In this document: positions 23,740 to 35,734 of the stretch, in pieces
Layout: every line of letters begins with the position of its first letter
Position numbering within the stretch: position 1 is the stretch's first letter
Assembly (NCBI GenBank): GCA_037042915.1
Contig: CM073203.1
Location: 1,178,001-1,242,000, forward strand
Direction: 5' to 3'
DNA: 64,000 bases
Source of the DNA: Auricularia sp. M13
Lineage: Eukaryota > Basidiomycota > Agaricomycetes > Auriculariales > Auriculariaceae
Made by a program: the position numbers and the translations under genes
Notes under the pieces: model-generated
What the model was told of the DNA's origin: nothing
The model's input: the letters and a program-made list of their open reading frames with translations, nothing else
The model's database searches: none

Positions 23740-25206
23740 GCAGCCCCGGAACCGGCTCCCGGCGGCACCAATTTGCCTGACACTGTTGGCGCCAGGGGCC
23801 GTGCATATTGTAGCGTATGACGCCCGCACAGCCGCTGATGCCCGAGTCTGCTGCTCGAGAGCAGTCCAAGTCCAGTCACATTGCGAGCACACACGCTTCA
23901 TTCCCGGATTGCACAATGGCGAGCCTAGGCGCCATATGTGCAAACCCGGACATTGCAGAACCAGCATCAGGGCACCGAGACGGCGATCCCGGCTCTTGTG
24001 ATGCTTTGCCACAGCGGTTACAATACCGCCATTGTGTTCCCACGTGTTTGCCTGCGATTGACAACGCCGTTGCTACAGTGCCGCTCACAGTACACTCGTC
24101 TCGGCCTATTAGACTTTCTGGATTGCTCCGGGCCATCGATATCAGCAGTGAGTGTGAGAGCAAGACGAGGAACTGGACACGCGTGTGCGGTGTCCGAGAT
24201 TGCATATGAGTCACGGGAACCCTGCTGACTTGCTCCTGGCAAACGATTAATCCGCCACCGGAAATAGAGTCACAGATAGACGCACGACATTGCAGACGCG
24301 CCCGTCTTACCCCAGCGTTGTAATGCAGAGGCTTGAAACCCGATGCTTGAAGTTTACTGGCAAAGTGTCCGACTCTCGATCAACGAGTTGCCACAAAATG
24401 GACTGCGCGTCGAGGCAGAAGTCATGCGGCCGGCTCAGGCACCCGCTAGATAAGCATCTGAATCAGTGCTTACTGCGCAGAACCGTCGGAGTAGTTTAGG
24501 CGAGCGTCTCACGGACCCGTAGCGCTTTCGCGCTGCAGCCTGAAGATCTTTATTACGAACTGCATGTTGGCAAGGAACAGTTATTCGGATGTGGGAAAGA
24601 CCAAAGCGGATGGTAAGCTGAAGGGAATGATCTAGTGTAGCGTTCTGTTTTGGAGGCCCAGACGCTGGGTTACAGCTCAGTCTCCTGCCCGAAAAGAACA
24701 GAAGAAATGAAATTAGGTGTTGTAGTCGTTCTGTGGTCTCTTTCCAGAGCTTCGGACGGTCTATTCGCTGTAAGTTGCCGTAAGCTGGCCCCCAACAGGA
24801 AGATCGCGGAAATCAAGGAATCCATGCGAGAAGGAGGTGACCGACGGTGCCTGGGGCACTGTGGGAGTTCATGGTATCCATACGTGACACGTCAAAAGCC
24901 AGAACTTGGTTTAAAAATTCTGATAGTTAGATCTCCTCGCGCAGACCTTTTGTGAGCGAGTGATCAAGCATGCTGCGCGACATGTGACTAATTAGTCCCA
25001 TTCAAACACCGACGAGGCAGTCACGTGACCGTTACACAGAGGAGCCTGATCTCCTCGAATTGTCGGCTGAGCTTTAACAGGAATATAGTTCAAGCATTGC
25101 CACACTGTCAGAGATTGTGAAGTTGTAAACGTAATGTGCTGGTTAGTGTGCGTGTTCCGAAAGAGATGCTACAAACAAGGGTCAACACATTCCGCTACTC
25201 TGTCTC
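23740..25206. other. Intergenic, nothing recognised
   Basis: About 1.5 kb without a family-like frame, a TIR pair or a tRNA-like structure that I could recognise. Confidence 0.5.
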
Positions 25207-26455
25207 CTACTCAAAACCCGTGACGGTCGAGCCAATCCTGGATGCTCTCGAAAATTTGGGGGCGTTTAATTGCAGATTCAGGCAGTGTCCTGTATCCGGG
25301 AAGATCTCTATCGTCAAATTGGTGAGCATGTCGATTTTTTCATCCACAGCCATTTCACAACAGTACTTACGAAACTCCACAGACTTGGCATTCGGATAAA
25401 ACTGCCCCTCTGAAGCTACGTTCTGGCAGTCGACGGTGGGATCGCAGAAGCTCGGGTCCTTCTCGCCGATGAACGTCACGACGTCGCCTGTGAATCCCGG
25501 CGCAGCGACGGCAAAGCGCTCGAACGTGAACTCCTCGCCAGTGGTGAGGAGGTCCTTCGTTTGCTCGTCGAAGGCGAGCACGGCGGGGTCGAATGTACCT
25601 GGCGGTCCGTACAGCACGGCAGCGCGTGATGAAGCGTTGTGCGTCGTCAGATAGTCCGGCGCGAGCGCGCCAAATCGCGCAGGGTCGACGTCGCGCGCGG
25701 GCAGGACGCCGCCGATGGTGAACACTGAGGCTGGAACCGGAAAGTGGGAATACTAATGGTGCCGTATTATTTAGCGGGCGCCTGTCTGGGGGTGCACTGT
25801 GCTTACACCGGTCAGAATGGCCGCCGTCACGAGTTCTGGGGCTGCGGCGATGACTCCGTTCGTGGTCGAGCTCCCGAAGGAATGTCCCACGTGGATGATT
25901 TGGTCGAAGCTGCGACCAGCAGCGACAGCGGCGGGGATGCCTCCCGCGCGGGCGAGCTTGACGATCTCTACTGCGATGGCAACCTCAAGCGGGAACTGCA
26001 CGACGTTCAGAGGGTCTGGGTGGTCGCTGAGGCCCGAACCTTGAGGTTGTAGAACAGGCAAGTTCAGCATTTCAGATGTTGAGCTTTCGCGAATTCTCAC
26101 CGAGACGCGCAAGGTTCAACGTCGGATACCCCTGCGCCGCCGCAAACCGCACGTAGCTATAGTTGTCCGGTTGGAATGCAAAGTCCCAGTAGCTGGTGTC
26201 ATAGGAGGCGCCGTGGATGAGGATCTGCAGCGTGTTGGCGCGCGCGGGGACGACCGCCGTCGGTTCGCAGTACTTCAGCTCGATCCCGAAGGTCCCCGAC
26301 ACGGGGAATGTCGTGTTGGACGTCGGATCGCTCCCGAGGTTGGCGATGTTGTCCGCGGAGGCCGTGATGGGTGCGATGAAGTCCGTGCAGACTGGTGAGG
26401 GCAGCGCAGGCGCCAACGCGCTGAGTGCAAGTAGTACTGCAAGCCTGACAGTCAT
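25207..26455 (-). CDS. Secreted alpha/beta hydrolase
   Basis: The N-terminus MTVRLAVLLALSALAPALPS is a signal peptide. Exon 1 reads TLQILIHGASYDTSYWDF (HG oxyanion pattern) and GYPTLNLARLG. A middle exon carries IIHVGHSFGSSTTNGVI, the GxSxG nucleophile elbow. The third reads SVFTIGGVLPARDVDP and AVLYGPPGTFDP. The last coding segments give VVTFIGEKDPSFCD and IEIFPDTGHCLNLQLNAP, which supplies the catalytic His. Family relatives are fungal secreted lipase/esterase-like proteins of unknown substrate. A decayed second copy lies at 45440-48186 on the other strand. Confidence 0.8.
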
Positions 26456-26990
26456 TGATATTTCGCCGTGTATGCTAGACGCTCCTTCTCAGGCAGATGG
26501 GATGGATTTTATAGTGCGTGGGATCCTTCACAATGTGACCAACGTTTACTAAGACACACAGTGACTAAGTACGCATTCACCCCATAACATGAAGCAGTGC
26601 ATGAATTGCGGCGGTCTTCTGCCAGCCAACTGCGTGAGGATCCATATCTCTGGCCGAGCCTGACCGAAACTGGCCGGCGAGCTGAGGTCGTGGCATTCTA
26701 TTCATAACATCTTTTCTGGGCCAGCCTCTCGGGAACCTCGCTGAGTCCCTACGTGTGCAGAAACAGTCATATTTCATGCCCGGTGTTCAGCGCCTCTAGC
26801 TTCCAAATAGAGGCACAGCGTAGCCGATTTCTATTGCAATATTCACCTTTTTTGTGCTGCGGACCTGAAGAAAGATGGCTGACTGTCTCCTAAGGCCTAT
26901 AGCTGCGCTTTTATGATAAAATTCTCGCGACACTGAGTCTTCGCTTTCATGTCGCACCAATTTCGCCGATCGCTCGAACGTTAACGTGTG

Positions 26991-27016
26991 TAGTAGTAGT
27001 AGTAGTAGTAGTAGTA
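26991..27016. repeat. (TAG)n microsatellite
   Basis: Eight to nine tandem copies of the trinucleotide TAG/AGT in an intergenic stretch between the hydrolase and the Con-6-like gene. Confidence 0.9.
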
Positions 27017-27451
27017 TTCAGGCACACGGTCCTACATAGAACGGCCTGTAATGGTCTCAACGGCAGGGCACATCATACCGAAAACCATTCGTATGGGAAG
27101 GAGACTACTGATCCGGCTGTAAGTCGAATGGCGAGCCCACTCGGCGGCCCAGGAGTTTCATTAGAATTTATTCACACGTTTGTCGTATCTGAACACTGCA
27201 TACAATGCAACGGCAAGTACCGCTGAGGATGGGAAAGTTCGCATGGTAGGTAGATTCGACATTGAACGCGTGACGTCAATCACGTGACCAACACGCTGTG
27301 GCGCAATTTGCATCGCCGCCTGGGATTATGGAAGTTGGAGTTCGCTTAGCAGCGTGGAGCACAACAAAATTCAATTGGCTGCCACCGACGTCAGTAATAC
27401 AAACGAATGACGCATCGACGTCATTTCCCTGGAATTGTGGCAACGGGCAGG

Positions 27452-27459
27452 TATAAAAG
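27452..27459 (+). promoter_or_regulatory. TATA box of the Con-6-like gene
   Basis: TATAAAAG, 93 bp before the ATG at 27553, followed by a pyrimidine-rich leader. Confidence 0.6.
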
Positions 27460-27552
27460 GGCGAAGAACTCTGCGAACTTTCTCCAACAAAGTCTTTTTC
27501 CACTGCACTTACTTGCCTCACAGTCCTACTACCACTACATTCTCATATCATC

Positions 27553-27931
27553 ATGTCCGCTGAATTGCACGACGCCAACGTTATCCGCGGCCACAAGGCA
27601 GCCATGCACAACCCTCGGTGAGCATTGGTCTCTGTCGTTGCTTGCTCTGGTTCGATATTGACCGGTCTGCTCGTTCAGTGTCAGCGCTGAGGCCAAGGAG
27701 CACAGCCGCCAGATCGTCGAGAGCTACGAGAAGGGCTCTGCGCCTGCGTCCGACGACTCGGTCCACGAGCACCGTGTCCTCGGCGGGTACAAAGCCGCGC
27801 TTCATAGTGAGTCTTGCATCCGTATTTCGCATTGAATGTCTCTAACACCGCATGCTTTAGATCCCAACGTGAGCTCCGAGGCCAAGGAGCATGCGAAGGA
27901 GGTTCTAGAGGAGAATGGCGTCAAGGTCTAG
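27553..27931 (+). CDS. con-6: Con-6-like conidiation/stress protein
   Basis: Three exons (27553-27617, 27679-27806, 27861-27931) encode 87 residues. The protein holds two copies of the Con-6 repeat: NVIRGHKAAMHNPRVSAEAK followed by EHSRQIVE, and VLGGYKAALHNPNVSSEAK followed by EHAKEVLEE. Each exon boundary falls inside a repeat. Family members are small hydrophilic proteins induced during conidiation, stress or starvation in fungi; their biochemical role is unknown. A strong TATA box suggests inducible, high expression. Confidence 0.9.
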
Positions 27932-28437
27932 ACGGAGGATGCCCACAATTTGGTCGGACTGAATTTGTATCATTAGCCGCTGAAGGAAACCAATCGTACT
28001 GCTGTCGTTGCACTATGCTCGTTACGAGGTGCAAGTGCGAAAAGATTACTCGTCAACCATTCACACATTAGCCACTGGGCGTAGGAGAACAAATTAGCAT
28101 CGAAGCAAACCCTGGGGTGTTCGCAGACGGTGGCTTTATCAAGCGAAAAGCGATACTGGCGACGCGGTCGAACATCCAATGAGAAGTTCGAGAAACCACA
28201 CCGCCTAGATATGCTCTGCCTGTGTGTGAAAGACGCTGCCGGATACAGCACCGGCGCCACGCAATTAAGCATGCATCGTGCATCGAGCGCAAGAAAATGA
28301 CTTCAATGGTCTGCTCGAGCGCGGAGGATATCTTGGAATGACAGTCAGGCAACTTGAATGAAATTCGATTGGTAGCAAATGCAGTTTCATCGAACTGTTT
28401 CGAACTGTTAAGCACTCGCATGAACGTTGAACGTTGA

Positions 28438-30037
28438 TCATGGAAGTCCGGTAGCGTTGCACGGCGCAGGGAGCCCGACATCTCCCACGACATTGCGACA
28501 GATGAAGCTGGGAGCTTGTCCACTCGGCAACTGCGGCTTGAAGTCGCGGAAGTGGATGCCAGGACACGGCACCGCCGGACTGCACTCGATATCGACAACT
28601 GCAACGGCAACATCAGCGGTCCACTCAATCAGGAAGGAACGGCAGCGAGACCCAAACACTCACGCCTGCTGGCTGTCGTTGTCCCCGACCAGTCGACAAA
28701 GCTGATATCGCTGAACGCAAGCTGCGACGGCGCATCGCCGCTGTGCGCCCCGTTCGTCTGGTACAGGTGCACGGGCAGGTCAACGCGGTCGAGCATCACG
28801 CGGCGCGCGGTGACGTTGCGCACGCGCCCGCCGCCTCCGCCGCCGCCCGTCGGAGGCGCGCCGTTGACGCTTCCGCCCCATGTTTTGAGGTACACCTACA
28901 TTCGCGTCAATTTTCGATTGTCTATCAACTTGAGTGGATTCGGAGATGCGTACCCCGCTCTTCATGTTGGGCTGAATGTTGCTCGGCAGACGAAGCATGT
29001 GCAGGTCCTCGAAGACTACATTCTCCACGATGTCCGGCTGTGGTAGCATGAGAGGTGCAAAGGAGATTGAAGGAAGGCTCCGGACGTACCATGCCGACAT
29101 ATTGACCTTTTTGCACAAGTCAGCAGAAGTAGCGACTGCTGCTAATGGAACACGCACCAAGAGAACCGACGGCAACACCATTCCCGCCGCGGCAGACCAC
29201 ATTCTTCGCCAGGATATTCGTCGAGTTGCCCTTGATAGCCAGGCAGTCGTCGCCGCAAGTGATGTCCCAGTTGAGCATCGTGATCCTGTCGCTGCGGTAG
29301 GTGTTGATGCCGTCGGTGTTGGGTACGATGCTACAGCAAAAGAAATTTCATAAGCCACAGAGCAAATCACGGGCAGGAAATTGCGCACTTCTGCCCCGCA
29401 TACGTCGCGTTCGTATTCGTGGCATTGCACGTCATGCCATCATACACAATCCTCTGCGACATGGCCGCGGTGTTGCACCAGAACGGCGGCGCCTGGACCT
29501 TGAAGTTGCGGATCGTCGCGTCGCGCGCCTGGAAGACAGTGAACGAGATTGGGCGACCGTCGCCGTCCTCGCGCGTGCGCGTCGCAAAGTAGTCCCACCA
29601 CGTCTGGCCGTTACCGTCCAGGCCGCCGGTGCCGTGGGCGTCGAGAGTGAAGTGATCGCCGCTGACAACAAACCACGAGGCCTGCGACTGGATGTCGACG
29701 ACGCGGTAGGTGTTGGCCGCGTCGAGCCAGTATGTTACGTCTGGCGCGAACGAGAGCACACCGTGCAGGTTGACCGTGGAATGGGACAGATCCCAGGTCA
29801 TTTTCCTACAGAAAATGGCCAGATTAGCGACTAAGCAGGGCATTATCGAGCTCTGTTTACGGACCGAGTAATGTTGAACACGCCGCGGGCGAAATTGACC
29901 GTCCCACCACGCCCGCAGGTCTCGATGGCGCGCAACACGCGGTCCGTGTCGTCTTTACCGGGTCCTAGGGGCGCAACATTGCAGATTCTGGCGTTGACAA
30001 CACCGAGTATGGCGAGAATAACTGCAACTAGATGCAT
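28438..30037 (-). CDS. GH28 pectinase (exo-polygalacturonase/rhamnogalacturonase type)
   Basis: This is a secreted right-handed beta-helix glycosidase acting on plant pectin. The signal peptide is [16 protein letters not shown]. Motifs in order: [78 protein letters not shown] and [12 protein letters not shown] (the three catalytic-site Asp of GH28). Next come [13 protein letters not shown], then [12 protein letters not shown] in place of the usual RIK site, and a Cys-rich end. Where most GH28 enzymes have GHG, this one has GNG, so the usual His is Asn. Together with YLKTW, this points to an exo-acting or rhamnogalacturonan-type subgroup rather than endo-polygalacturonase. At least four introns are needed. 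Confidence 0.85.
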
Positions 30038-31852
30038 GGTGCTGTCGTGCGAAGGCCAGCATGCCTAGCTGCCATACGCGTGGTGTTTTATGCTGCCCTC
30101 GTCGTCAGAGCTGGGTCACGAGGTCCCCCGGGCCGCGCCCCGCAGGACCGTCGTATTTTTGTAGGCAGGGTTCGAAGACGGCACGGTGGGAACGAGCGGC
30201 AAAAACGGCAGAGGGAATTGACTAAATTGCCTGTTGAGCATCGTGAACAAGGTCAAGTTCGAGTTCGGAAAAATCCCGAGCTCATCATCGCTTTCTCGAC
30301 CACTACTAGTCTCCTTAAAGCAGGCCACTACTTACAGCGCGTCCTTGAACCGGCGAGCGGGCGGACGCGCTGTAGACCACTACCGTCAGGCTCAAAGCTT
30401 GCCTGTCTATGTTCTCTAAACTGGCAGGTCCTATCTTCCTCGACTGTCTACCTAAGGTCCGCTCATGGACAATTTCAACGGACTGAAAAGACGCGGCGCG
30501 GCGAGCCGTCGTGGCTGGTCATTGCATCTTGCAAGTAAACCTCGTGTGCTCAGGCTGAGCTGAGTCTTGATGGCCTGTTTCATACACTTTCACACCTCTA
30601 CAATACTCCGAGCAAGATACACCTAGCGCTTTGGAGGCGAGGCGAGCACGTCGGCTCGGCGTTTACTCCTCCCCGCCGCGATGTCGTCGCAACGCCTGTC
30701 TGCAAAGCTGGGCTGCTCTCGCTCTCGAGATCCTTCATTTTCTCAGCTCCCGGAGCCGTTTTATTGTCTGTTTGGCGCAATTTTTCCGGGGCTGCGTTGG
30801 TATCCCACTTCTCGCATCCTGCTTGCGAACCTGGGCATGGTAGCTCTCGGAAGAAATACTGGCGCTCACGTGTCGCCGTCCGCTACTTGGCACCATGCTC
30901 TGCGTCCTTAACTGTCGCGGGACAGAGTTTACATTGGGTTACTACTGCTGGACATACTGTATACATGCTGCTCGGGCCTGGTGCGGCGGACCTCTATTCT
31001 GTTGTCAGGCTCAGGCCTATCACGATGTACCATGCAATGCTTATCGTGGTTGTTTTCCAGTCCGATATTCTAGTTGCATGCGGGCTCCGTCGCTTCTGCG
31101 CACTTTCAGAACTGTATCGTCCCTCGGGTCCAACAGGAAGAACGGGCGACATGTCACGGAAGTCGCAATGGTGCTATCTCCATCTCAGGCCACCATGATC
31201 AATCCAATCTTATTGCTCCAATGATTGCACTTGACACTGGCAGGCTCGCGTGGCCGCAGGCTGAGATGCACAACTTTGCCACCTCCACGGGGCTGCGAGA
31301 CAGCGCGGCGGCGAGTTTGACACTGCATGTATTTACGCAGTTTTTCTCTCGACGTCAGGTAGTGTCCTGAGGCTATATGGGAGTCTCTATCTGGCACAAA
31401 TACCGTACGCCGTTGCACGGACGCCTTTTGATAATTGCTCCCAGATTGCTCAGGCGATCCGCATCAAATCAGGCAATCACGTGCCGTGGCTGTGCGTTGC
31501 GCAAATCCGCTGCAGCAGTTCAGTTTCCGGTATCGCAAGATTTCAACCGAAAGAGAGGTCTGACAGGACGAGCCTGCATCGAATTATAAAGGGACGTCGC
31601 GCAAGCTGCTGGAAGTGATTGTCGACATGGTTATCAGAGTAATCTTTCGATTGTCAATTTTGCTTATCGGCGTAACGAAGATTACCCGCAAGCGTGCCAA
31701 TGCCTTAGGCTCATTCGGCGGCCGCGCGTCTGCCGGCAGTCTCCCTGATACTCAGTGTCGTCAGACCAAGACTCGGATTGCAGCCTCTCTCATCTTTGCG
31801 TTCACGTCGACAAACATCTTTGGGCCTGTGCGCTTGTGCTGGCGATAATTCA
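30038..31852. other. Intergenic, nothing recognised
   Basis: 1.8 kb between divergent genes (GH28 minus, RTA1-like plus). No gene-like frame or repeat was recognised; it should hold both promoters. Confidence 0.5.
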
Positions 31853-33134
31853 ATGTCACTCCATGCACCAGTGTTGCCACCGACAGACCCTTTCGCGGAT
31901 CCAGCGCACGATCCACGCAATCCACTGAGGTACATACCAAACAATGTCCTGACTGCTATTGCCACCGGTGCGTTCATCGCTACAGCAGCGTCTGTGCAGA
32001 ATCTTACACCAAGCCTAGCACTTGTCGCTGCAGTCGCGCTGGCCCAAGTGTACATGACGGTGAAGTATCATATCAAGTGGCTCTTGGTGATGACACTTGG
32101 ATGCTTCAGTGCGTTGAATCCCGCGTCGCTCGTACAGGAGCTCAACAGCACCGTGAAATAGCATTTGCCTTCGGCCTCGCAACGCGGTTTGCCTTCGCAA
32201 AGAACCCTCATTCCCGCAGTATCTACATCGTAGAATATCTGTTCATTGTGCTCTCTGTAAGTCCACCCCACCCTCTTGCCTCAGAGTCACCCAGGCTAAG
32301 ATGCTACATTCGCCAGCCTTGCGCCTTCATCGCTGGAACTTACGTTGTCCTTGGCCGGCTGGCGCGCTACCTCCGGGCGGACAACTACCTTCTCATCAGG
32401 CCAACGCGCGTAACACTCGTGTTCGTTCTCTCAGACGTGGTCACCTTTCTGATTCAGGTTCGAATCATTGCATGGTGCCTCCTCACCTTCTCACAGTCTC
32501 ACTTCCTCCAGGCTTTGGGGGGATCGATCGTAGTGAGCACCAATAATGTCCACAAGATCAAGTTGGGAGCCAACGTACGGACCTTATCCATGTCTTGAAA
32601 CTATCTGACATTTTTCGCCCAGCTGTTCAAAGTCGGTATCATCCTCCAATCATTTTCCTTCCTGTTCTTCTCGGTCCTCGTCGCAACATTCGCGTTCCGG
32701 GTCCATAGATCGGAGCGCAGCACCTGGACTGCTGATGCAGACGCTCGGAAGCCGTGGTACAGCGACTGGAGATCGCTTTTCGGCGCCCTGGTCGTCGCCT
32801 GCGTCACCATCCTGGTTCGCCCATTTCCACCTTATCAAAGAAGGTGTAATCTGACAACGATTTTACCCCCAAGATTCGTTCGTTCTATCGAATGGCTGAG
32901 GCTCTGGAGGGTTTGAATAGCAGGTTATCCACTACTGAGTGGATGTTCTACGCTTTCGACACTCTCCCACTCTGGATATGCCTCGCGACCTACGTCGTCT
33001 TCTGGCCTGGAAGGTTCATCCCTTCGGCTGAGGCCCGAGTCGGCGCAGAGTCTCCGAAGCCCGTCGCACTTCAAGAGCTAGGCCAACCCAGCGACTCTCG
33101 GAACGGCCTTGTTGTTCAGGATGGATCGTCGTAG
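31853..33134 (+). CDS. RTA1-like seven-helix membrane protein
   Basis: Six exons keep frame (31853-32108, 32162-32256, 32317-32457, 32512-32574, 32623-32814, 32874-33134), giving 335 residues. Hydrophobic helices are clear: NVLTAIATGAFIATAAS, LALVAAVALAQVY, WLLVMTLGCF, YIVEYLFIVLSPCAFIAGTY, VFVLSDVVTFLIQALGGSIV, ILQSFSFLFFSVLVATFAF, SLFGALVVACVTILIRSFYR and PLWICLATYVVFWPGRF. The motif RSFYRMAE ... EWMFYAFD matches the RTA1-family signature. Yeast relatives (RTA1, RSB1) act in lipid translocation or resistance to aminocholesterol; that function is inferred here. Confidence 0.85.
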
Positions 33135-34432
33135 GCGCGTGATTTGACTTAAACTTTTTTTGAAAACGGGCATTGGTGGCTTTGGTTCGATAGCTTCAAT
33201 CTGTACCTAGAGTATCATTTCTGATTCACGAAATTTCACGGATTGATTGTACGCGTTATACATGGAAGGGAACCGGTGAAGGGGTCTCTCTCCGCAGTGA
33301 TAACCGGGGCCTGCACGGCCGTCGGAGCTCGAACGCACTTGTCCTCATGCTCTCCAGCAGCACCTCAGCACCGAGCGTCGATCTGTGCGCTTGTTATTGT
33401 TCTGTAATGCTATCTTGCATGGGATTGACTTCGCATCCCGCGCCGAGAGTCAAAGCAGTTTGTACACCAATGCATGCCTCGGACATGTAGTGTGCCTTGC
33501 GAGCCAGGCTGTGCGATTACCCTTCCGACTCAAATGCACACGCTTGCCCTCGCGTTTTTGCTCCAAATTGCAGTCCCCTTCCACCGCCACGAAGTTCTCT
33601 GCGCGCGCACCCATCCACTTCTCGAGAGCGTTGCACAACTTGTGCGTAGCCCGGCAGCAGCCCCTGCTCTTCGAGGCCCTAATTGACCTCGTCGCGCGAA
33701 AAGCGTTCGATTGGCTAGCGCTATTGCCCGATCCGATCCAGCAATGCGCTCGACCCGGACCCAGATTCTACGTTCCACCGCCACCCGAGGTAATCTTGAT
33801 CCTCGGATCCACTAGTGCGTGCAGGTACCGGCGGCGCAAGCGAAAAGAGGAACAATATGTTGATGAGCACAGGTACTGAATATTGAATCGAAAGCGTCAC
33901 CACTCATGCACCGCGCGAGTGTGGGGTTCGACTTCAGTTCCCAGATGATTTTGAGGACGTTATTTCCGTTTCAGCATTCAGCGCATCTCATGTTCGCCTC
34001 TCATACAAGGTTCATCTGGCAGTGACACGGATGTTTGCAGTTTCGCATTCGCAGGGACTCGACCGACCTGGACAGCTCCAACCCCCCATCGTCTCACGCT
34101 GTCGTCGCTCTTCGGGAGCGAACCTGTGCTAGCAGCAAACGAAAAGCTTAGTCCACCTCGGAGTCGATCGCAGAGCTGCCAGCGTCGGTTCCCGCGGTGG
34201 CGGAGGTTCTGTATGGGGCGTTCTCAGAGTTCGCGATCGCGTGGGGGTTGTGCGGGGCGTGCAGAGATTCTAGACCTGGACGCTACTCGGAGAGCCTGAG
34301 GGGTGCACATAAAAGGCGGGTCGTGTCGACGATGAAGATTCAGTAGCCCAGCTTGCCCTCGCAGTTCTCAGCTCCAAGCCCCCTCTCGCGCTCACACTCG
34401 CACTCGCACTCGTATTTCCTGTTGCTCGCACA
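33135..34432. other. Intergenic, nothing recognised
   Basis: No family-like coding frame was found. The right end carries a CT-rich leader and a weak TATA-like element for the next gene. Confidence 0.5.
34308..34316 (+). promoter_or_regulatory. TATA-like element
   Basis: CATAAAAGG, about 117 bp before the ATG at 34433, followed by a CT-rich leader. Confidence 0.4.
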
Positions 34433-35539
34433 ATGGCCGAAGTCGACGTCAAGATCACCTGCCACCTTGGCTGGAAGCTGGTCCGTCCATTCCATGGTGC
34501 TGCTTGTGTGCGTGCAGGCGCGTCTGACGGCTTTGCGCAGCTCCAGGAGTACGACAACAGCAACAACCATAACACCACCATTACACGCTCGGTCGAGGTC
34601 ACCAAGTCCAAGAGCGTCAAGGGCCGGGACTACACCAAGACCATCAACGAGACTGCCCGCGAGGAAGCTTCCAAGTACGTCTTTCGCGTTTTCAAGATTC
34701 CATCGCACGGTGTGCTCATCTTGCCACTCGTCCGTAGGCTCAGCGTGGAGGCGAGCGCGACTGCGACCTGGGGCGCGGTGTCCGCGACGGTCTCCACGGG
34801 TTACGAGACGTCGAGCATGCTGAAGAACTTCGTATCCTCGACGACGGAGGTGACGCGCGAGACCGAGGAGTCGTGGTCGGAGAAGGAGACGCAGAGCATG
34901 ACGATCGGGCCCGGCGACCGCCTCTTCTTCTACCAGCAGTACTTCTCGGGCCCCGGGATGTACTTCATGCTCGACACGACCTCCGTCGTCAGCACCAAGA
35001 AGACCGTGGCGGACGAGAGCGACGTCGTCGTCGTCGTGCGCGCGCGCGCCGTCGAGTTTGTGCGCGAGCTGCGCGCGGTGTTCGGCGACTCCGAGGGCGA
35101 GGCGCCGGACGAGCGCCTGCGCGAGGTGCACGGCCACAGCGACGACACCAACAAGGGCTTCAAGGGCAAGTACGTGTGGCTCGTGCCGACCTACACGCAC
35201 GAGGCGAACGATGCGGCGACCGGCTTCGAGGTGCGCGTCCAGGGCGGCAGCATGTCTGGCTTGGGCGACCTCGCTGCCGGTGCTGGAGGCGATTATCGCT
35301 ACGCGGTCTCTAGCCACGACCGTCGTCAGGCCCAGAAGGTCGTCGAGGTCAAGATGTTCCGCTCGGACAACCAGGTCAGCCCCAAGCAGGTCAAGCAGGA
35401 GCTTGGTGCGAACTGGTGAGATTCAATCTTTACTGCCCAGGACCCATCGCTAACCCACGTTTCCAGGGCGGGACCTTCTCGCGACATTAACGAGAACCGC
35501 GGCGGCACCTTCCTGTACCTTGTCTGGCGCCTGTATTGA
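34433..35539 (+). CDS. Hypothetical protein with Cry-toxin/pore-forming-like beta-rich domain
   Basis: Three exons (34433-34674, 34738-35415, 35467-35539) encode about 330 residues without a signal peptide. The N-terminus LGWKLVRPFHGAACVRAG is followed by Thr/Ser/Val-rich amphipathic segments (ITRSVEVTKSKSVKGRDYT, LSVEASATATWGAVSATVS, SSTTEVTRETEESWSEKE). The next part reads IGPGDRLFFYQQYFSGPGMY, and the end NRGGTFLYLVWRLY. Alternating Ser/Thr-rich strands of this kind are shared by Agaricomycete proteins usually annotated as insecticidal-crystal-toxin-domain proteins. That label comes from recalled family resemblance, not a search, and the activity is unknown. The gene looks intact. Confidence 0.6.
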
Positions 35540-35734
35540 TTACACTAGATAGAGAAGAGTAGAATTTACTTTCCTTGGGCTATTAGATACGGAATAAGAG
35601 GTTGCAATCTACTGAAGAGGTCGATCTGAGGATGTGTTGAAATGCATGGCGATCGCGCTGGAACGGTCCGGCGGGCGCACGCTGTCAGACGTCATCGGGC
35701 AAAGCACCCGTTCCTCTGTACGACCATACTGACG

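Noticed and set aside
31853-33134. Considered as a STE3-type pheromone receptor because of seven helices near a pheromone-type gene
   Set aside because: Motifs (RSFYRMAE, EWMFYAFD) and helix order match RTA1-like proteins, not STE3.
34340-35317. Long minus-strand open frame opposite the Cry-toxin-like gene
   Set aside because: It mirrors the codon bias of the plus-strand gene (Arg/Ala/Leu-rich, no domains); GC-rich coding DNA often leaves long antisense frames.
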